Shown in pieces: positions 45,108-54,672 of a stretch of DNA of 64,000 nucleotides. The translations under genes and the position numbers were made by a program. Source of the DNA: Roseibium sp. (lineage in GTDB: Bacteria; Pseudomonadota; Alphaproteobacteria; Rhizobiales; Stappiaceae); NCBI GenBank assembly GCA_017643215.1, contig JAEPNV010000020.1:1-64000 (forward strand), given 5' to 3'. Numbering within the stretch: the first letter of the stretch is position 1; each line of letters starts with the position of its first letter. The notes under the pieces were generated by a model, which did no database searches, had not been told where the DNA came from, and saw only the letters and a list, made by a program, of their open reading frames with translations.

Positions 45108-45950
45108 TTGGATTACGCCGAATTCTCCTACGCCAATCCGGAACAGCCCCGCCTGAAGCGTTGGGTGATCCGATCGATCGAAGGTATTTCCGGTCGGCGG
45201 AAACTCCTGGACCTCTATGAGCACTGGAAAACCTCCACTGTCGGCACCTCGCCGCATATCTGGAGTGACCTGCTCCGTCTGATCAATCTGGATGTCTGGA
45301 TCGACGGTTCGGAATGGCCGCCTAAAGATCTGCCGGATGGCCCCTTGGTGATCATCGCAAACCATCCGTACGGCATCGGCGATGGTCTGGCGATCCTGTC
45401 TCTTGCCGAGCAGCTTGGCCGGCCGTTCCGGATCTTGATCAACAATGAACTTTTGAAGGTTCCCGAAGTGCGGCCGTTCTCGCTGCCGGTGGATTTTGAG
45501 GAAACCAAGCAGGCGCTGAAAACCAACATGCAGACCCGGAAGGAGGCCCTGCGTCTTCTTGCCGATGGAACGACGATCATCGTGTTTCCCGGCGGCGGGG
45601 TGGCAACGGCCACAAAACCCTTCGGCCGGGCCGAGGAGCTTCCGTGGAAAACGTTCACCGCCAAGATGATCCGCTCGTCCAAGGCAACGGTGCTGCCGAT
45701 CCACTTCGACGGCCAAAATTCCTGGCTGTTCCATCTGGTCAGCCGGTTTTCACTCACGTTGCGCCTGTCCTTGCTGGTCCGCGAGTTCCGGCGCATCGTC
45801 GGAAAGGCCATTACCGCGCGTGCGGGGGCGCCAATCCCGTTTGAAACCCTGTCGGGCTTCAAGGATCAAAAGCAGATCATGGACTTCCTTCAAACGAAGG
45901 TGCTTGAGATGCGCCCGGCCGACAAGCGCAAGCGCTTGCTGCGGCGCTGA
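45108..45950 (+). CDS. lysophospholipid acyltransferase family protein
   Basis: A 280-residue protein with a PlsC-like acyltransferase core. The catalytic segment is ANHPYGIGDG (His then Asp) at about 84-93, and FPGGGVATATKP is the motif III equivalent. LPIHFDGQNSWLF follows. Spacing between His and Asp differs from the usual HX4D by one residue, as in the hemolysin/OlsA-related subgroup, so the donor may be acyl-ACP and the acceptor a lyso- or ornithine-type lipid. The TTG start at 45108 is uncertain. Confidence 0.85.
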   Translation: MDYAEFSYANPEQPRLKRWVIRSIEGISGRRKLLDLYEHWKTSTVGTSPHIWSDLLRLINLDVWIDGSEWPPKDLPDGPLVIIANHPYGIGDGLAILSLAEQLGRPFRILINNELLKVPEVRPFSLPVDFEETKQALKTNMQTRKEALRLLADGTTIIVFPGGGVATATKPFGRAEELPWKTFTAKMIRSSKATVLPIHFDGQNSWLFHLVSRFSLTLRLSLLVREFRRIVGKAITARAGAPIPFETLSGFKDQKQIMDFLQTKVLEMRPADKRKRLLRR

Positions 45951-46011
45951 CGCGGTTCGCTGCTCCAGGTCCGGGGCCGGTTGAAGAGGCGATGGCGTTA
46001 CCAATTGGCGC

Positions 46012-46030
46012 GCGGCCGTGATGCGGCCGC
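46012..46030. terminator. hairpin between convergent genes
   Basis: GCGGCCG / CGGCCGC with a 5-nt loop, between the acyltransferase stop at 45950 and the minus-strand stop at 46039, where it could end either transcript. Confidence 0.4.
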
Positions 46031-46038
46031 TTAACCGA

Positions 46039-47139
46039 TCAGTTTGCGAGCGATGTCTGTTCGATTTCCGCGGCGGAGTTGGCCAAGACTTCGACCTCAC
46101 GATCCTCGCCTGTGTTGACCACAAAGGTGCGCTGGAAGGTCCGTCCGTTGTTGCGGGCCAGAACCTCGTACTCGCCTTCCGCCAGCACGAAATCGGGAAA
46201 TGCACCGTTTGCTTCCACGACCACATCGCCGCCCGGGCTCAGCACGGACCAGGACGTGTTTGCAATTGCTTCACCGCCCGTCTCGTTGACCAGTTTCAAC
46301 GTGATGTCGGCGGCTTTATGAAACACCCGGGCCTCGGTCAGTTTGCCGGGCAGTACCTGGATGTCGGCGCGCATCACCGCATTGGCGGACCCGTAACGGC
46401 TCACGACATGATAGGTGTCGGAGTTGAGACGGACGATGCTGCCGGGAGCCACCCGACTCACCAGAAGGTTCCGCTCGCCGCGCTCGTCAAACTCCATCCC
46501 GTAGATGTCGAAAGTGACCTCGCCTTCCAGGGGCTGATCTTGCGACAGCGCGGCGTCCAGTTTCACGCCGCCCGCGTTCAAAATCACCATTTTGGATTCA
46601 ACATCCCGGCCAATCACGATGCGATTGGTCGCCGAAGCGTGGCCATAGGCCGTGTGGATCAAATAAGCGCCCGGATCCAGCCGGAATTCGGCATCGCCGC
46701 CCTCCGATTTTGCGACCAGCTCCAATTTGCCGTCCGCATTCGTGGTTTCGCTGAAAATCCGCCAGATCAAGCCAGTGTTGAGCGGGTTGCTGTCGCGCGT
46801 CAACTTGGCCATGAGGTAAAGCGCACCTTGCCCCAAGCCACCTTGCGCTGCGGCCCCAGGCAGATTGGCGGGTGCGTAGGGCAGGGGGATATCGGAAAAC
46901 AATGGCTCCGGCGGCCGGTCCAACAGGTTTTCGATCGGGTTTTCAAGCGGGATTACCGGTGCGTTCGGGTCCGGTTTGCCGCGGGGCGGCATCGGTACCG
47001 GTTCCTCGGCGTTGGCGATCCCGATTGGATTTGCCGATTGCCAGCCAGCGCCGCCGGGCAGCGCAAGGATCAAAAGCGCAATGACTATAGCGAATGCGAT
47101 GGTCGCGACTCGTCCTGGTCGGTTTAACACCCAGCCCAT
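46039..47139 (-). CDS. secreted or membrane-anchored protein with beta-sandwich repeats
   Basis: A 366-residue protein with one N-terminal hydrophobic segment (ATIAFAIVIALLILALPGGAG), a Pro-rich linker (EEPVPMPPRGKPDPNAPVIP), then four beta-rich modules of about 60 residues each containing DPGAYLIHTAYGHAS, APGSIVRLNSDTYHVVSRYG and AEGEYEVLARNNGRTF. These resemble carboxypeptidase-regulatory-like sandwiches found in rhizobial envelope proteins. Function unknown. A GTG at 47130, better spaced to AGGA, may be the true start. Confidence 0.75.
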   Translation of the reverse strand: MGWVLNRPGRVATIAFAIVIALLILALPGGAGWQSANPIGIANAEEPVPMPPRGKPDPNAPVIPLENPIENLLDRPPEPLFSDIPLPYAPANLPGAAAQGGLGQGALYLMAKLTRDSNPLNTGLIWRIFSETTNADGKLELVAKSEGGDAEFRLDPGAYLIHTAYGHASATNRIVIGRDVESKMVILNAGGVKLDAALSQDQPLEGEVTFDIYGMEFDERGERNLLVSRVAPGSIVRLNSDTYHVVSRYGSANAVMRADIQVLPGKLTEARVFHKAADITLKLVNETGGEAIANTSWSVLSPGGDVVVEANGAFPDFVLAEGEYEVLARNNGRTFQRTFVVNTGEDREVEVLANSAAEIEQTSLAN

Positions 47140-47311
47140 TCCTGTTTTAACCGCCCGCGAAATCTCGCGGCGTTGTTTGCGTTCCCGTTGCCGCCTTTTT
47201 GCCCGCGCAATTCCGGCGAATTCAAGACGAATTCGACAAAGTTGACAACTGTGACCAATGACTTACCTGATGGGCATTCCTTGGACCAGCTTCACACAGG
47301 CAGCCTCCCGA

Positions 47312-47905
47312 ATGAACATGTATACGCCGAGACGTCAGGATGTCTTGGACTTCCTGCTTTCCAGACGCTCGCATCCGTCCATCACCTTATCAGAGCCCGG
47401 GCCGTCGGAGAACGATCTCGACACAGTCTTGACCGCGGCCGCGCGTGTGCCCGATCACGGCAAGCTCGCTCCATGGCGTTTCATCATATATCGCGGCGAA
47501 GCCCGTCAACGGATCGGGGACAGGCTTCTTTCCTTCGCTGAAGAAAAGGAGGGACCTTTCGAGGCACAGCGCCGCGAGCAGGAACTCACCCGCTTCACCC
47601 GTGCCCCGGTGGTTGTTGGGGTGGTGAGCCGCGCGGCCGTTCATCCGAAAATCCCCGTCTGGGAACAGCAGTTGTCGGCGGGGGCGGCCTGCATGAACCT
47701 GATCAATGCCGCGGGCGCAGCGGGTTTTGCCGCACAATGGCTGACGGAATGGTACAGCTTTGATCCTGACGCCAGCCGGTTTCTTGGCTGCGGGGACGAG
47801 GAGCGGTTTGCGGGTTTCGTTCACATCGGTACACCAACGCAGCCGCCGACCGAGCGGGCGCGGCCGGTGCTTTCTGATATTCGTGTCGATTGGTCGGAGG
47901 CGTGA
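47312..47905 (+). CDS. nitroreductase family protein
   Basis: A 197-residue FMN-dependent reductase-like protein with the YdjA/TdsD-like pattern: LLSRRSHPSITLSEPGPSEN, ARVPDHGKLAPWRF (FMN phosphate site), and SAGAACMNLINAAGAAGFAAQWLTEW in the second half, ending VHIGTPTQPPTERARP. It would reduce nitro or quinone compounds with NAD(P)H. ATG 47312 is selected by similarity; a start 54 bp upstream is possible. A flavin reductase gene begins 6 bp after its stop, suggesting a functional pair. Confidence 0.85.
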   Translation: MNMYTPRRQDVLDFLLSRRSHPSITLSEPGPSENDLDTVLTAAARVPDHGKLAPWRFIIYRGEARQRIGDRLLSFAEEKEGPFEAQRREQELTRFTRAPVVVGVVSRAAVHPKIPVWEQQLSAGAACMNLINAAGAAGFAAQWLTEWYSFDPDASRFLGCGDEERFAGFVHIGTPTQPPTERARPVLSDIRVDWSEA

Positions 47906-47911
47906 CCTGGA

Positions 47912-48514
47912 ATGTTTTATGAAACTGCGGTGAACGACCACGGACTTCCTCACAATCCCTTCAAAGCCATAATTGCCCCAAGGCCGATCGGCTGGATTTC
48001 AACCCTCGACGCCGACGGACGGCCGAACCTTGCACCCTATAGTTTCTTCAACGCGGTCGGCGACAATCCGCCGATCGTGATGTTCTCGTCGACGACCTAC
48101 AAGGATTCTGTTTCTAACATCGACGCGACGGGTGAGTTCGTTTGCAATATGGCCGCATGGGATCTGAAAGACGCGATGAACACGTCCTCAGCGGCGGTCG
48201 GTCCGGAAACCTCTGAATTTGATCTTGCCGGTCTTGAGATGGCGCCGTCGAAACTTGTCAGGGCGCCGCGCGTCGCCGCCGCTTTGACAGCCCTTGAGTG
48301 CAGGCACCTCAAAACGGAGTGCTTGAAGGACCTGAACGGAGCAAAGACCGAAAACTTCGTAGTGTTCGGACAAGTCGTCGCGGTCCATATCGATGACCGG
48401 ATTATCGTCGATGGGCGAGTCGACGTCACCCTTGTTCGTCCGCTCGCGCGCCTTGGCTACCGGGATTATGCGGTCATAAACGACGTTTTCGAGATGGACC
48501 GCCCGAGCGTGTAA
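47912..48514 (+). CDS. flavin reductase family protein (FMN-binding split barrel)
   Basis: A 200-residue protein with the FMN-binding split-barrel fold: KAIIAPRPIGWISTLDADGR at about 19-38, NLAPYSFFNAVGDNPPIVMF, and DSVSNIDATGEFVCNMA. This subgroup contains NAD(P)H:flavin oxidoreductases and small FMN proteins. With the adjoining nitroreductase it forms a two-gene flavin-linked unit. A substrate cannot be assigned. Confidence 0.87.
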   Translation: MFYETAVNDHGLPHNPFKAIIAPRPIGWISTLDADGRPNLAPYSFFNAVGDNPPIVMFSSTTYKDSVSNIDATGEFVCNMAAWDLKDAMNTSSAAVGPETSEFDLAGLEMAPSKLVRAPRVAAALTALECRHLKTECLKDLNGAKTENFVVFGQVVAVHIDDRIIVDGRVDVTLVRPLARLGYRDYAVINDVFEMDRPSV

Positions 48515-48680
48515 AAGAGCCTTTTGGTGCGGTATAGCCGCCGCTGACGATGACATGCTGCGGTCGCCAGACTTGTTTCGACCCATCTTTTCGCCGCCAA
48601 GGCGATGTTTGTTGATTGATGAAAGCCCTTCCCGTGGCGCCTGTTTATAAACCTCACGAAGTATCCGGCGGTGTGGATTG

Positions 48681-48717
48681 TTAAGGATTTGTTAACCTTT
48701 GTAACCCGAAATTAACC
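48681..48717 (+). promoter_or_regulatory. two CtrA-like boxes upstream of the transglycosylase gene
   Basis: TTAA (48681-48684), seven bases, TTAA (48692-48695) is an exact match to the CtrA consensus. A second near-match, GTAA (48701-48704), seven bases, TTAACC (48712-48717), follows at once. They lie 31-67 bp before the transglycosylase ATG, where an activator would bind. This suggests cell-cycle or flagellar control. Confidence 0.6.
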
Positions 48718-48747
48718 ATCAGAATTATTTATCGAGGAGTGGGCAGC

Positions 48748-49836
48748 ATGCGAGTAGCTGAAACCACCTCGATCGCGTCTCGGATCGAGCAAGCCTTTCA
48801 GTCGGCAAGTACATCCACCGGAACGTCTTTCGACTATCTGGTCAAGACCGCGCAGCGGGAGTCGTCGTTCAATCCGGCGGCGAAGGCGCGAACGTCCAGC
48901 GCGACCGGGCTATTCCAGTTCATCGAATCAACCTGGCTCGAAACTTTGAAACAGGCCGGCGCCCGTCATGGTCTTGAGAAATACTCCGACCAGATCGAGC
49001 GAACCAGCAGCGGCAAGTATCGGGTCGCTGACCCCCAAATGCGCAAGGAAATCCTGGACCTTCGCAAGGATCCTGAGATCTCATCGTTAATGGCCGGAGC
49101 GCTGACGCAGAAAAATGCCTCGCACCTGAGCGGAAAACTGGGCCGCTCTCCCAGTGATGGCGAACTCTACATGGCGCATTTTCTTGGTGCGACGGGCGCT
49201 ACGCGGCTCATCAGTGCCGCTGAGAGCAATCCGGACATGCGGGCGGATCGACTATTTTCCGCCCAGGCCAAAGCCAACAAGCCGATCTTCTATCACCGAA
49301 ATGGCGCGGCCCGATCGATGGCCGAGGTCTACGATGTGATCGTGTCCAAACATGATGCCGTCACCATGATCGCCAGCGTCTCCGGATCAGGCCGGAAGCC
49401 GGAACGGGTCACGGGATTGACCGAAATCGCCGCGCTGCCCATGGCCAAGCCTGAACAGCCCGTGGGCGTTCCTCTGGCCCGGCCTGACGCACCGGTCTAT
49501 GCCCAGGCCGCCCCTGCGCCGGCTTCGGACCCGCAACCGGCAACAGATCGGCCAACCCAACGCATTCTATCCGCCTTCCAGGCGACGGAAACAGCCAATC
49601 CGTTCGAAGCGCTGTTCCGGAACGATGCCGGATCGCAAGAGGTCGAGGTCAAGTCGCGTTTTGCGTCGGCTTTTGCCGCGGTCCAAGAGACCGCTTATTC
49701 GGTTCTCAAGAGAAACGACTCCAAACTGGCGGTGCAGGAATTGGCCTCGATCCAGGGCGGTGGTCCATTGGATCTCACTCGGTTTTTGCAGTTCCGTCCC
49801 GAGGATGAGCAGCGGGATCTGTTGCCGCCCGTGTGA
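48748..49836 (+). CDS. transglycosylase SLT-domain protein, probable CtrA target
   Basis: A 362-residue protein with a lytic transglycosylase domain in its first 170 residues: catalytic Glu38 in TAQRESSFNP, then SSATGLFQFIESTWLE and GELYMAHFLGATGA. The rest is Pro/Ala-rich with a small C-terminal helical region. No signal peptide is visible, so export may use the flagellar or another route, as proposed for some FlgJ-like alphaproteobacterial enzymes. It follows CtrA-like boxes and precedes a DUF2336 gene, consistent with motility or division roles. ATG 48748 follows GAGGAG. Confidence 0.88.
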   Translation: MRVAETTSIASRIEQAFQSASTSTGTSFDYLVKTAQRESSFNPAAKARTSSATGLFQFIESTWLETLKQAGARHGLEKYSDQIERTSSGKYRVADPQMRKEILDLRKDPEISSLMAGALTQKNASHLSGKLGRSPSDGELYMAHFLGATGATRLISAAESNPDMRADRLFSAQAKANKPIFYHRNGAARSMAEVYDVIVSKHDAVTMIASVSGSGRKPERVTGLTEIAALPMAKPEQPVGVPLARPDAPVYAQAAPAPASDPQPATDRPTQRILSAFQATETANPFEALFRNDAGSQEVEVKSRFASAFAAVQETAYSVLKRNDSKLAVQELASIQGGGPLDLTRFLQFRPEDEQRDLLPPV

Positions 49837-49934
49837 TGAACATCTGCGGATGGCGGGCCACAATCATGGTGAACCGATCGTTAAGCCTTTGATGTCACGG
49901 TGGTGAAGATACGAAGGTTCACCACTGCATCGGC

Positions 49935-51077
49935 ATGATTATTGAAGACTTTCTAAGCTGGGTGAAAACCGCCCCGGACGGACCCCGGGCGGACGCCGCC
50001 GGGGCCCTGACCCGGGCTTGGCTGTATTCCTCCATGTCCGAGGACGAGCGCCGCGGGGCGGCCGCCGCACTGACATTGCTGCTTGATGATCCGTGTCTGG
50101 ACGTTCGTCTTGCGGTCGCGGAAAGCCTGGCGGCCAGCGCCAACGCACCGGGTCATATCGTGCGGTGCCTTGCACATGACGTTGAGGACGTCGCCGAACC
50201 GGTTCTTCAGAATTCGCCCGTTCTCACTGATGAGGAACTCGTGGATCTGGCCGCGCAATGCACGAGCCGGCTCCAGGTTGCGATCGCCCAACGCAGGCCA
50301 TTGTCGCCGATGGTTGGCGCCGCCATCGCGGAAGTGGGGGAGCCGGCCGCTTGCGCGGCGCTCTTGGACAATGCGCGCGCCGGCCTGCTGGTATCCTCGA
50401 TTGTCCGACTTTGCGATCGCTTCGGCGATCTGACCAGCATTCGCGAGCGGCTTTTGCGGCGCGCGGATCTGCCCATCATCCAGAAGCACCAGTTGCTTCG
50501 CGCCCTGGCGCTGCAACTGGAAAACCATCCGGCGGTGCCCGATCAGGCGCGCGCAGATTTTGTCAGCGAAGCTGGCGACAAGGTGATCCTGCGTTTGGCA
50601 CTGGACGCTGCCGACGATGAGCTGCCGCTCTTCGTTGAGGACCTGCGGGCTCAAGGGCTAATCAACACCCGTTTGTTGCTGCGGGCGGTGTGCTGTGGTC
50701 GGCTTCGGCTTTTTGTCCACGCGCTGTCGGTGCTCGGCCATGTTCCAGTGGACCGGTTGTGTGCCACCTTACGTACTGTGCGGCCCGTCGTGGTCCGGGC
50801 CCTGCTGCGAAAGGCCGGTCTCCCGCTGCGGTCGCATACGGCCTTCTTGCTGGCGATTGATGTCACCCGGCGGGCGGAAACGGATTTTACCTGCGATCTT
50901 GGCATCGACCAGGCTCGGTTGCTGACCGAGTATCTGCTCCATGAACTGCAAGACGAAACCATCGGCGGGGATGCGGATATCGTCGCCTTTTTACGCCGGT
51001 TTTCCGTGGATGTTGCGCGGCTGGAAGCCCGTGCCTATGTCGAGCAGCGAAAACCCGAGGCTCTCAAGGCAGCTTGA
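49935..51077 (+). CDS. DUF2336 domain protein
   Basis: A 380-residue all-helical protein with HEAT-like repeats matching DUF2336: LLDDPCLDVRLAVAESLAAS, HIVRCLAHDVEDVAEPVLQN and SPVLTDEELVDLAAQCTSRL at the N-terminus. DUF2336 proteins are alphaproteobacterial and tied to c-di-GMP and cell-cycle signalling by neighbourhood, though their mechanism is unknown. It starts 98 bp after the transglycosylase gene in the same direction and faces an Hpt-domain gene. Confidence 0.9.
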   Translation: MIIEDFLSWVKTAPDGPRADAAGALTRAWLYSSMSEDERRGAAAALTLLLDDPCLDVRLAVAESLAASANAPGHIVRCLAHDVEDVAEPVLQNSPVLTDEELVDLAAQCTSRLQVAIAQRRPLSPMVGAAIAEVGEPAACAALLDNARAGLLVSSIVRLCDRFGDLTSIRERLLRRADLPIIQKHQLLRALALQLENHPAVPDQARADFVSEAGDKVILRLALDAADDELPLFVEDLRAQGLINTRLLLRAVCCGRLRLFVHALSVLGHVPVDRLCATLRTVRPVVVRALLRKAGLPLRSHTAFLLAIDVTRRAETDFTCDLGIDQARLLTEYLLHELQDETIGGDADIVAFLRRFSVDVARLEARAYVEQRKPEALKAA

Positions 51078-51141
51078 CTTCGATCTCTGCCGCCGCGCGC
51101 CGCGTTCAGAGCCATGCTTGTGGTTTAGCAAATGCGCCGTT

Positions 51142-51666
51142 CTACTGGTTTTCGCGGGCCGGCAGGTCGTTTACAGCGGCGTCGGTCATATCAGACAGTG
51201 TGGCCAGGAGTTCGGCTCCGGTCTTGTTGTCCTCATCGCGCGCGCCCTCAGCGACCATTGCCCGGATTGTCTCGACATAAGTCGCGGTGAGGGGTAGCGG
51301 CAGGAGGTGGGGCGCGGGTAGGGCTTCCAACAGATAGCAGAACCGCGCTGCCACCTGTCCGACCAACGGGTAGCCGAGTGTCAAGGCCTGGCCCTTGATG
51401 TTGTGGGCGGCCTGATAAAGCGCGTTTACGGTATCCGCGTCGCTGCCCCGGTCCGCTATCGCCTGCCAGGCTGTACCCAGTGCCTGGGCTTCATTCGCCA
51501 TCCAGGATCCAAAATTGGCGGAAAGCCGAGTCAAGGCGGCTTCGGCCGACTTGACCGGGTCGAATTTGGCGGCTTCGCGCCGGTTCAACTCACGCACCTT
51601 CGATTTCAGTGTGGTGGGCGGCTTGATGACCTCGTACGGTGTGTCGTCAACAGGCTCTGTGCCCAT
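51142..51666 (-). CDS. histidine phosphotransfer (Hpt) domain protein
   Basis: A 174-residue protein with a C-terminal four-helix Hpt bundle. The phosphoacceptor is His88 in QAAHNIKGQALTLGY, where the HNIKGQA core matches the Hpt consensus. It could relay phosphate between a hybrid kinase and regulator, for example in the CckA-ChpT-CtrA network, but it is not ChpT itself. No kinase gene is adjacent. ATG 51666 is set by AAGGA eight bases before. Confidence 0.88.
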   Translation of the reverse strand: MGTEPVDDTPYEVIKPPTTLKSKVRELNRREAAKFDPVKSAEAALTRLSANFGSWMANEAQALGTAWQAIADRGSDADTVNALYQAAHNIKGQALTLGYPLVGQVAARFCYLLEALPAPHLLPLPLTATYVETIRAMVAEGARDEDNKTGAELLATLSDMTDAAVNDLPARENQ

Positions 51667-51788
51667 GGGTGTGTCCTTCCCTGGCTCGAACGGTCGTGAG
51701 TCCGGCAGAGCCGTGCGATTGCGCGTAATTGGATCGGAAGTGTACAACACACCTGATTAACAGGCTGTTGCCAGCCGCGGCATGCGGC

Positions 51789-52586
51789 TCAGTAGCGGAA
51801 CATTTCCGTCAGGATCCGTTCGTCCCAGCCATGGCCTGGATCGAACATGATCAGGCTTTCCACGTTGCTGTCTTCTCGCACGGTGACCTTCACAACGCGG
51901 CGGATTTCCGTGTGATCCGCAGACGCACTGACGGGCCGTTTCTTGGCATCAAGAACGTCGATCACAACGGTGGCATGATTGGGCAGAAGGGCGCCGCGCC
52001 AGCGCCGCGGCCGGAACGCACTGATCGGCGTTAGGGCAAGCAACGGCGAGTCGATCGGCAAAATGGGGCCATGGGCCGAAAGGTTGTAGGCGGTGCTGCC
52101 GGCCGGCGTCGCGACAATGATGCCGTCGCAGACGAGTTCTTCCAACCTGACGCGGCCATCAATGGATATGCGCAGACGCGCGGCCTGCGAGGTCTGGCGC
52201 AGCAAAGATACTTCATTGATCGCCATCGCGCTGCGCGTTTCGCCATTTTCGTCAACCGCATCCATCGACAAGGGATGGATCGGCGTCACGTCGGCGGCCC
52301 GCAGCCGCGCGCGCAGCTCGTCGTCCTTGAACTCGTTCATGAGAAATCCGACAGATCCACGATTCATTCCGTAGATCGGTTTGCCGGTTCCCATGAAGCG
52401 ATGAAGGGTTTGAAGCATCATGCCGTCCCCGCCAAGGGCGACGATCACATCGGCGTCTTCCGGATCATCGCTGCCATAGCGGCGCGCCAGATGGTCACGG
52501 GCGGCCACTGCCTCTTCCGTGTCGCTGGCCACAAACGCAAGTCGATCGGTTTTCACCGCGGGCGAGGTCTCAACGTGCTGGTGCAT
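51789..52586 (-). CDS. nadK: NAD kinase
   Basis: A 265-residue enzyme that makes NADP from NAD. The motif GGDG is at 52-55 ([12 protein letters not shown]), followed by [12 protein letters not shown], the NE-rich AINEVSLLR and the substrate segment [17 protein letters not shown]. These are family signatures. Confidence 0.96.
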   Translation of the reverse strand: MHQHVETSPAVKTDRLAFVASDTEEAVAARDHLARRYGSDDPEDADVIVALGGDGMMLQTLHRFMGTGKPIYGMNRGSVGFLMNEFKDDELRARLRAADVTPIHPLSMDAVDENGETRSAMAINEVSLLRQTSQAARLRISIDGRVRLEELVCDGIIVATPAGSTAYNLSAHGPILPIDSPLLALTPISAFRPRRWRGALLPNHATVVIDVLDAKKRPVSASADHTEIRRVVKVTVREDSNVESLIMFDPGHGWDERILTEMFRY

Positions 52587-52718
52587 CTACGAAATTGGCT
52601 CGATCTTTTCGAAATGGGACCCTGGACCGGCATTCTCGCCAGCCATCCGGCCGCCGGTCAAGGCGCGATCCGAGCAAGAGCGGTAGTCGCGAATGTATTT
52701 TGGCTATCTCGCACATCG

Positions 52719-53564
52719 TTATTCGGTTTCGGAAGCCGCGGTTCCGTCAAGCGCCGCGGGGCAGTTTGCCGGGGCAAGCAGAGCCTGCCATTCCACCCAG
52801 GGTGCAACAGCGGATCGCCCGGCATCAATTCGCCCCGACACAACGCCGGCCACGGTCCAATGGCCGTTCGATTCAACAAAAAGCGGGCCGCCTGATGCTC
52901 CTTGTTCGGTCGTACAAGACGTCACCCAGGTCCGCCCGGCAGCGCCAAGGACGCGGCAATCGGGGTCAAGCGTTGGCAGGAACCGCCGGCTTTGCCGGTA
53001 GCCGGCGGCCCGGATCGGGGTTGAGCTGGTGATCTGCGGAGCATTGCGCCGATCATACAAGCGGACCGGCGGCACATCCATTGGATCGGCGAGGATCAGG
53101 ACCGCCACATCCGTGTAGGCGTCTTGCAGATCCGGGCGTTGGCGAAACCCAAAGTCTGCGTGCATCCGCGTGCATGATACCCGCGCGACAGCGGCGTACT
53201 GATCCCGGCGGACCCCGGCTACGAACCGGAGATCATCGAGCGGATGAGGCCGACCGGTTGCCGCATCAAAAAGGCAATGTGCGGCGGTCAGGACCTTGCG
53301 CGGGGCGATCAATGTGCCGGTGCACATCGCCTTGCGTCGATAACCCGCCGCATTCACCCTGCCGATCGAGGGCCATGGCGCGTCAACACTGTCCACGACC
53401 ACGAGGCGGTCCTCGGCCGCCGCCGCATAATTTTCTCCAGCCAGGCACCACAAGACCAAAGCGCCAAGGAGGCCAGCGATCAAATAGATCGTCCGGACTT
53501 GAACGTGGGATCGCGGGGATCGATCGCGCTGAGTTTCGCCAATCATTGCCTCGGTTACCGTCAT
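52719..53564 (-). CDS. trypsin-like secreted serine protease
   Basis: A 281-residue protein with one hydrophobic segment near the N-terminus (about 23-40, signal anchor or peptide) and a chymotrypsin fold. The triad is His (LTAAHCLFD), Asp (YTDVAVLIL) and Ser (EQGASGGPLFV), and Cys pairs (MCTGTL with AAHC) are preserved. It is likely a periplasmic or exported protease. The start is uncertain; ATG 53564 is taken in place of the GTG at 53585. Confidence 0.85.
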   Translation of the reverse strand: MTVTEAMIGETQRDRSPRSHVQVRTIYLIAGLLGALVLWCLAGENYAAAAEDRLVVVDSVDAPWPSIGRVNAAGYRRKAMCTGTLIAPRKVLTAAHCLFDAATGRPHPLDDLRFVAGVRRDQYAAVARVSCTRMHADFGFRQRPDLQDAYTDVAVLILADPMDVPPVRLYDRRNAPQITSSTPIRAAGYRQSRRFLPTLDPDCRVLGAAGRTWVTSCTTEQGASGGPLFVESNGHWTVAGVVSGRIDAGRSAVAPWVEWQALLAPANCPAALDGTAASETE

Positions 53565-53752
53565 CCGGCTTTCCCAATTCCGCACTGCCCGCGCCGCGAA
53601 ACGCCGGCACCATGTGCCAACATGTTCATCGGTTGCTCAATCCTGGCCGTTTTACGAGTGTCAGTGGGTCAGGATCTTTACGGCTTTTCGTTATCATCCC
53701 AAGGTCCCGGTGTTGACCGGGCAAGGATTGTCGCGCTGCATGGTCTGTACCT

Positions 53753-54406
53753 ATGAAAACCGGGGCCACAATGAAGCCTGTTAGGCCGTCGGCGTACCGC
53801 CTGGCCACCTTCGCTGGGTGCCTAACGCTGCTGTTGGGCGGTTTTGAGGCCGTGGGGCTGGCGCAGGCCGGGGATACGGATCAGGCGCCGGGCGTGTATT
53901 GGACCACGAAACCCACCCGCGTTGATCCAAAGTCGATGGAGCTGCCCCGGGTGCCCGACCGGCGCCTGTCAAATCCGTATCCCGACATTCTTTATGTGCC
54001 AAACAGCGTGCGTGTCCCGGACAGCGTCACCTTTCGCGTGCGGGGCAAGACCTATCGCCTCCAGGACGTTGATCCCGTACCGCCGAAAAAGGTCTGTGGG
54101 AACGCCGATACTGGGCGCTGGGCGTGCGGGTTAAAGGCGCGTCTTGCCTTGCGATCGATGATCGCAGGCCGCCAGATTCAGTGCAGCACGAGCAAGCCTT
54201 CCGGCGCCGAAGGCCGGCTGGTGCGGTGCGCAACGAACCTGACGGACATTGCCTCGGCTCTCGTTGAGATCGGCGCTGCGCTTGCCCGGGAAAACGGCCC
54301 GCCGAACCTTGGTGAGGCAAGTCTTAAAGCGCGTAAGGCGCGGGCCGGCATTTGGCGAGATCCAACGTTTTTTAATCAGAGCAAAGGCGACGTGCTGGAA
54401 CGCTGA
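53753..54406 (+). CDS. thermonuclease-fold (SNase-like) secreted protein, probably inactive
   Basis: A 217-residue protein with a signal peptide (ATFAGCLTLLLGGFEAVGLA). The OB-fold nuclease core is seen as VTFRVRGKTYRLQDVDPVPP, CGNADTGRWACGLKARLALR and AGRQIQC. Active nucleases have R-L-x-x-x-D-T-P-E; here the general-base Glu position reads Pro (RLQDVDPVP), so catalysis is doubtful although the Arg and Asp remain. Such degenerate copies with paired Cys are frequent in Rhizobiales envelopes. Role unknown. Confidence 0.75.
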   Translation: MKTGATMKPVRPSAYRLATFAGCLTLLLGGFEAVGLAQAGDTDQAPGVYWTTKPTRVDPKSMELPRVPDRRLSNPYPDILYVPNSVRVPDSVTFRVRGKTYRLQDVDPVPPKKVCGNADTGRWACGLKARLALRSMIAGRQIQCSTSKPSGAEGRLVRCATNLTDIASALVEIGAALARENGPPNLGEASLKARKARAGIWRDPTFFNQSKGDVLER

Positions 54407-54618
54407 AACTCATCGGGCGCGAACACGGGCCGACGCGGGAGTTCGGCACCGGCCGATGCACATCCAAATCGCTCCCGATCACTGTTTGACCAGCATCAAT
54501 TCCGCCCAACACGGTATGTCTTGTGTTGAGCCCGATCAGCGTGTTCTCGACCCAGTTTGACAAAGTCGACCGGCACGTCGGATGTAAGATATCCGCGGCG
54601 GCGCCGCTTTGATGTGAC

Positions 54619-54628
54619 TGAACGCTCA
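54619..54628. promoter_or_regulatory. TetR-type operator candidate before the TetR gene
   Basis: TGAACGCTCA is an 8/10 palindrome, 45 bp before the regulator start, next to TGATAT, a -10-like sequence. Similar GAACG sequences occur upstream of both export systems near 62 kb. Confidence 0.35.
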
Positions 54629-54672
54629 ATCGAGTGATATGAGGGCAGTGCTCGAGCCGCAAGGGGGATGTG

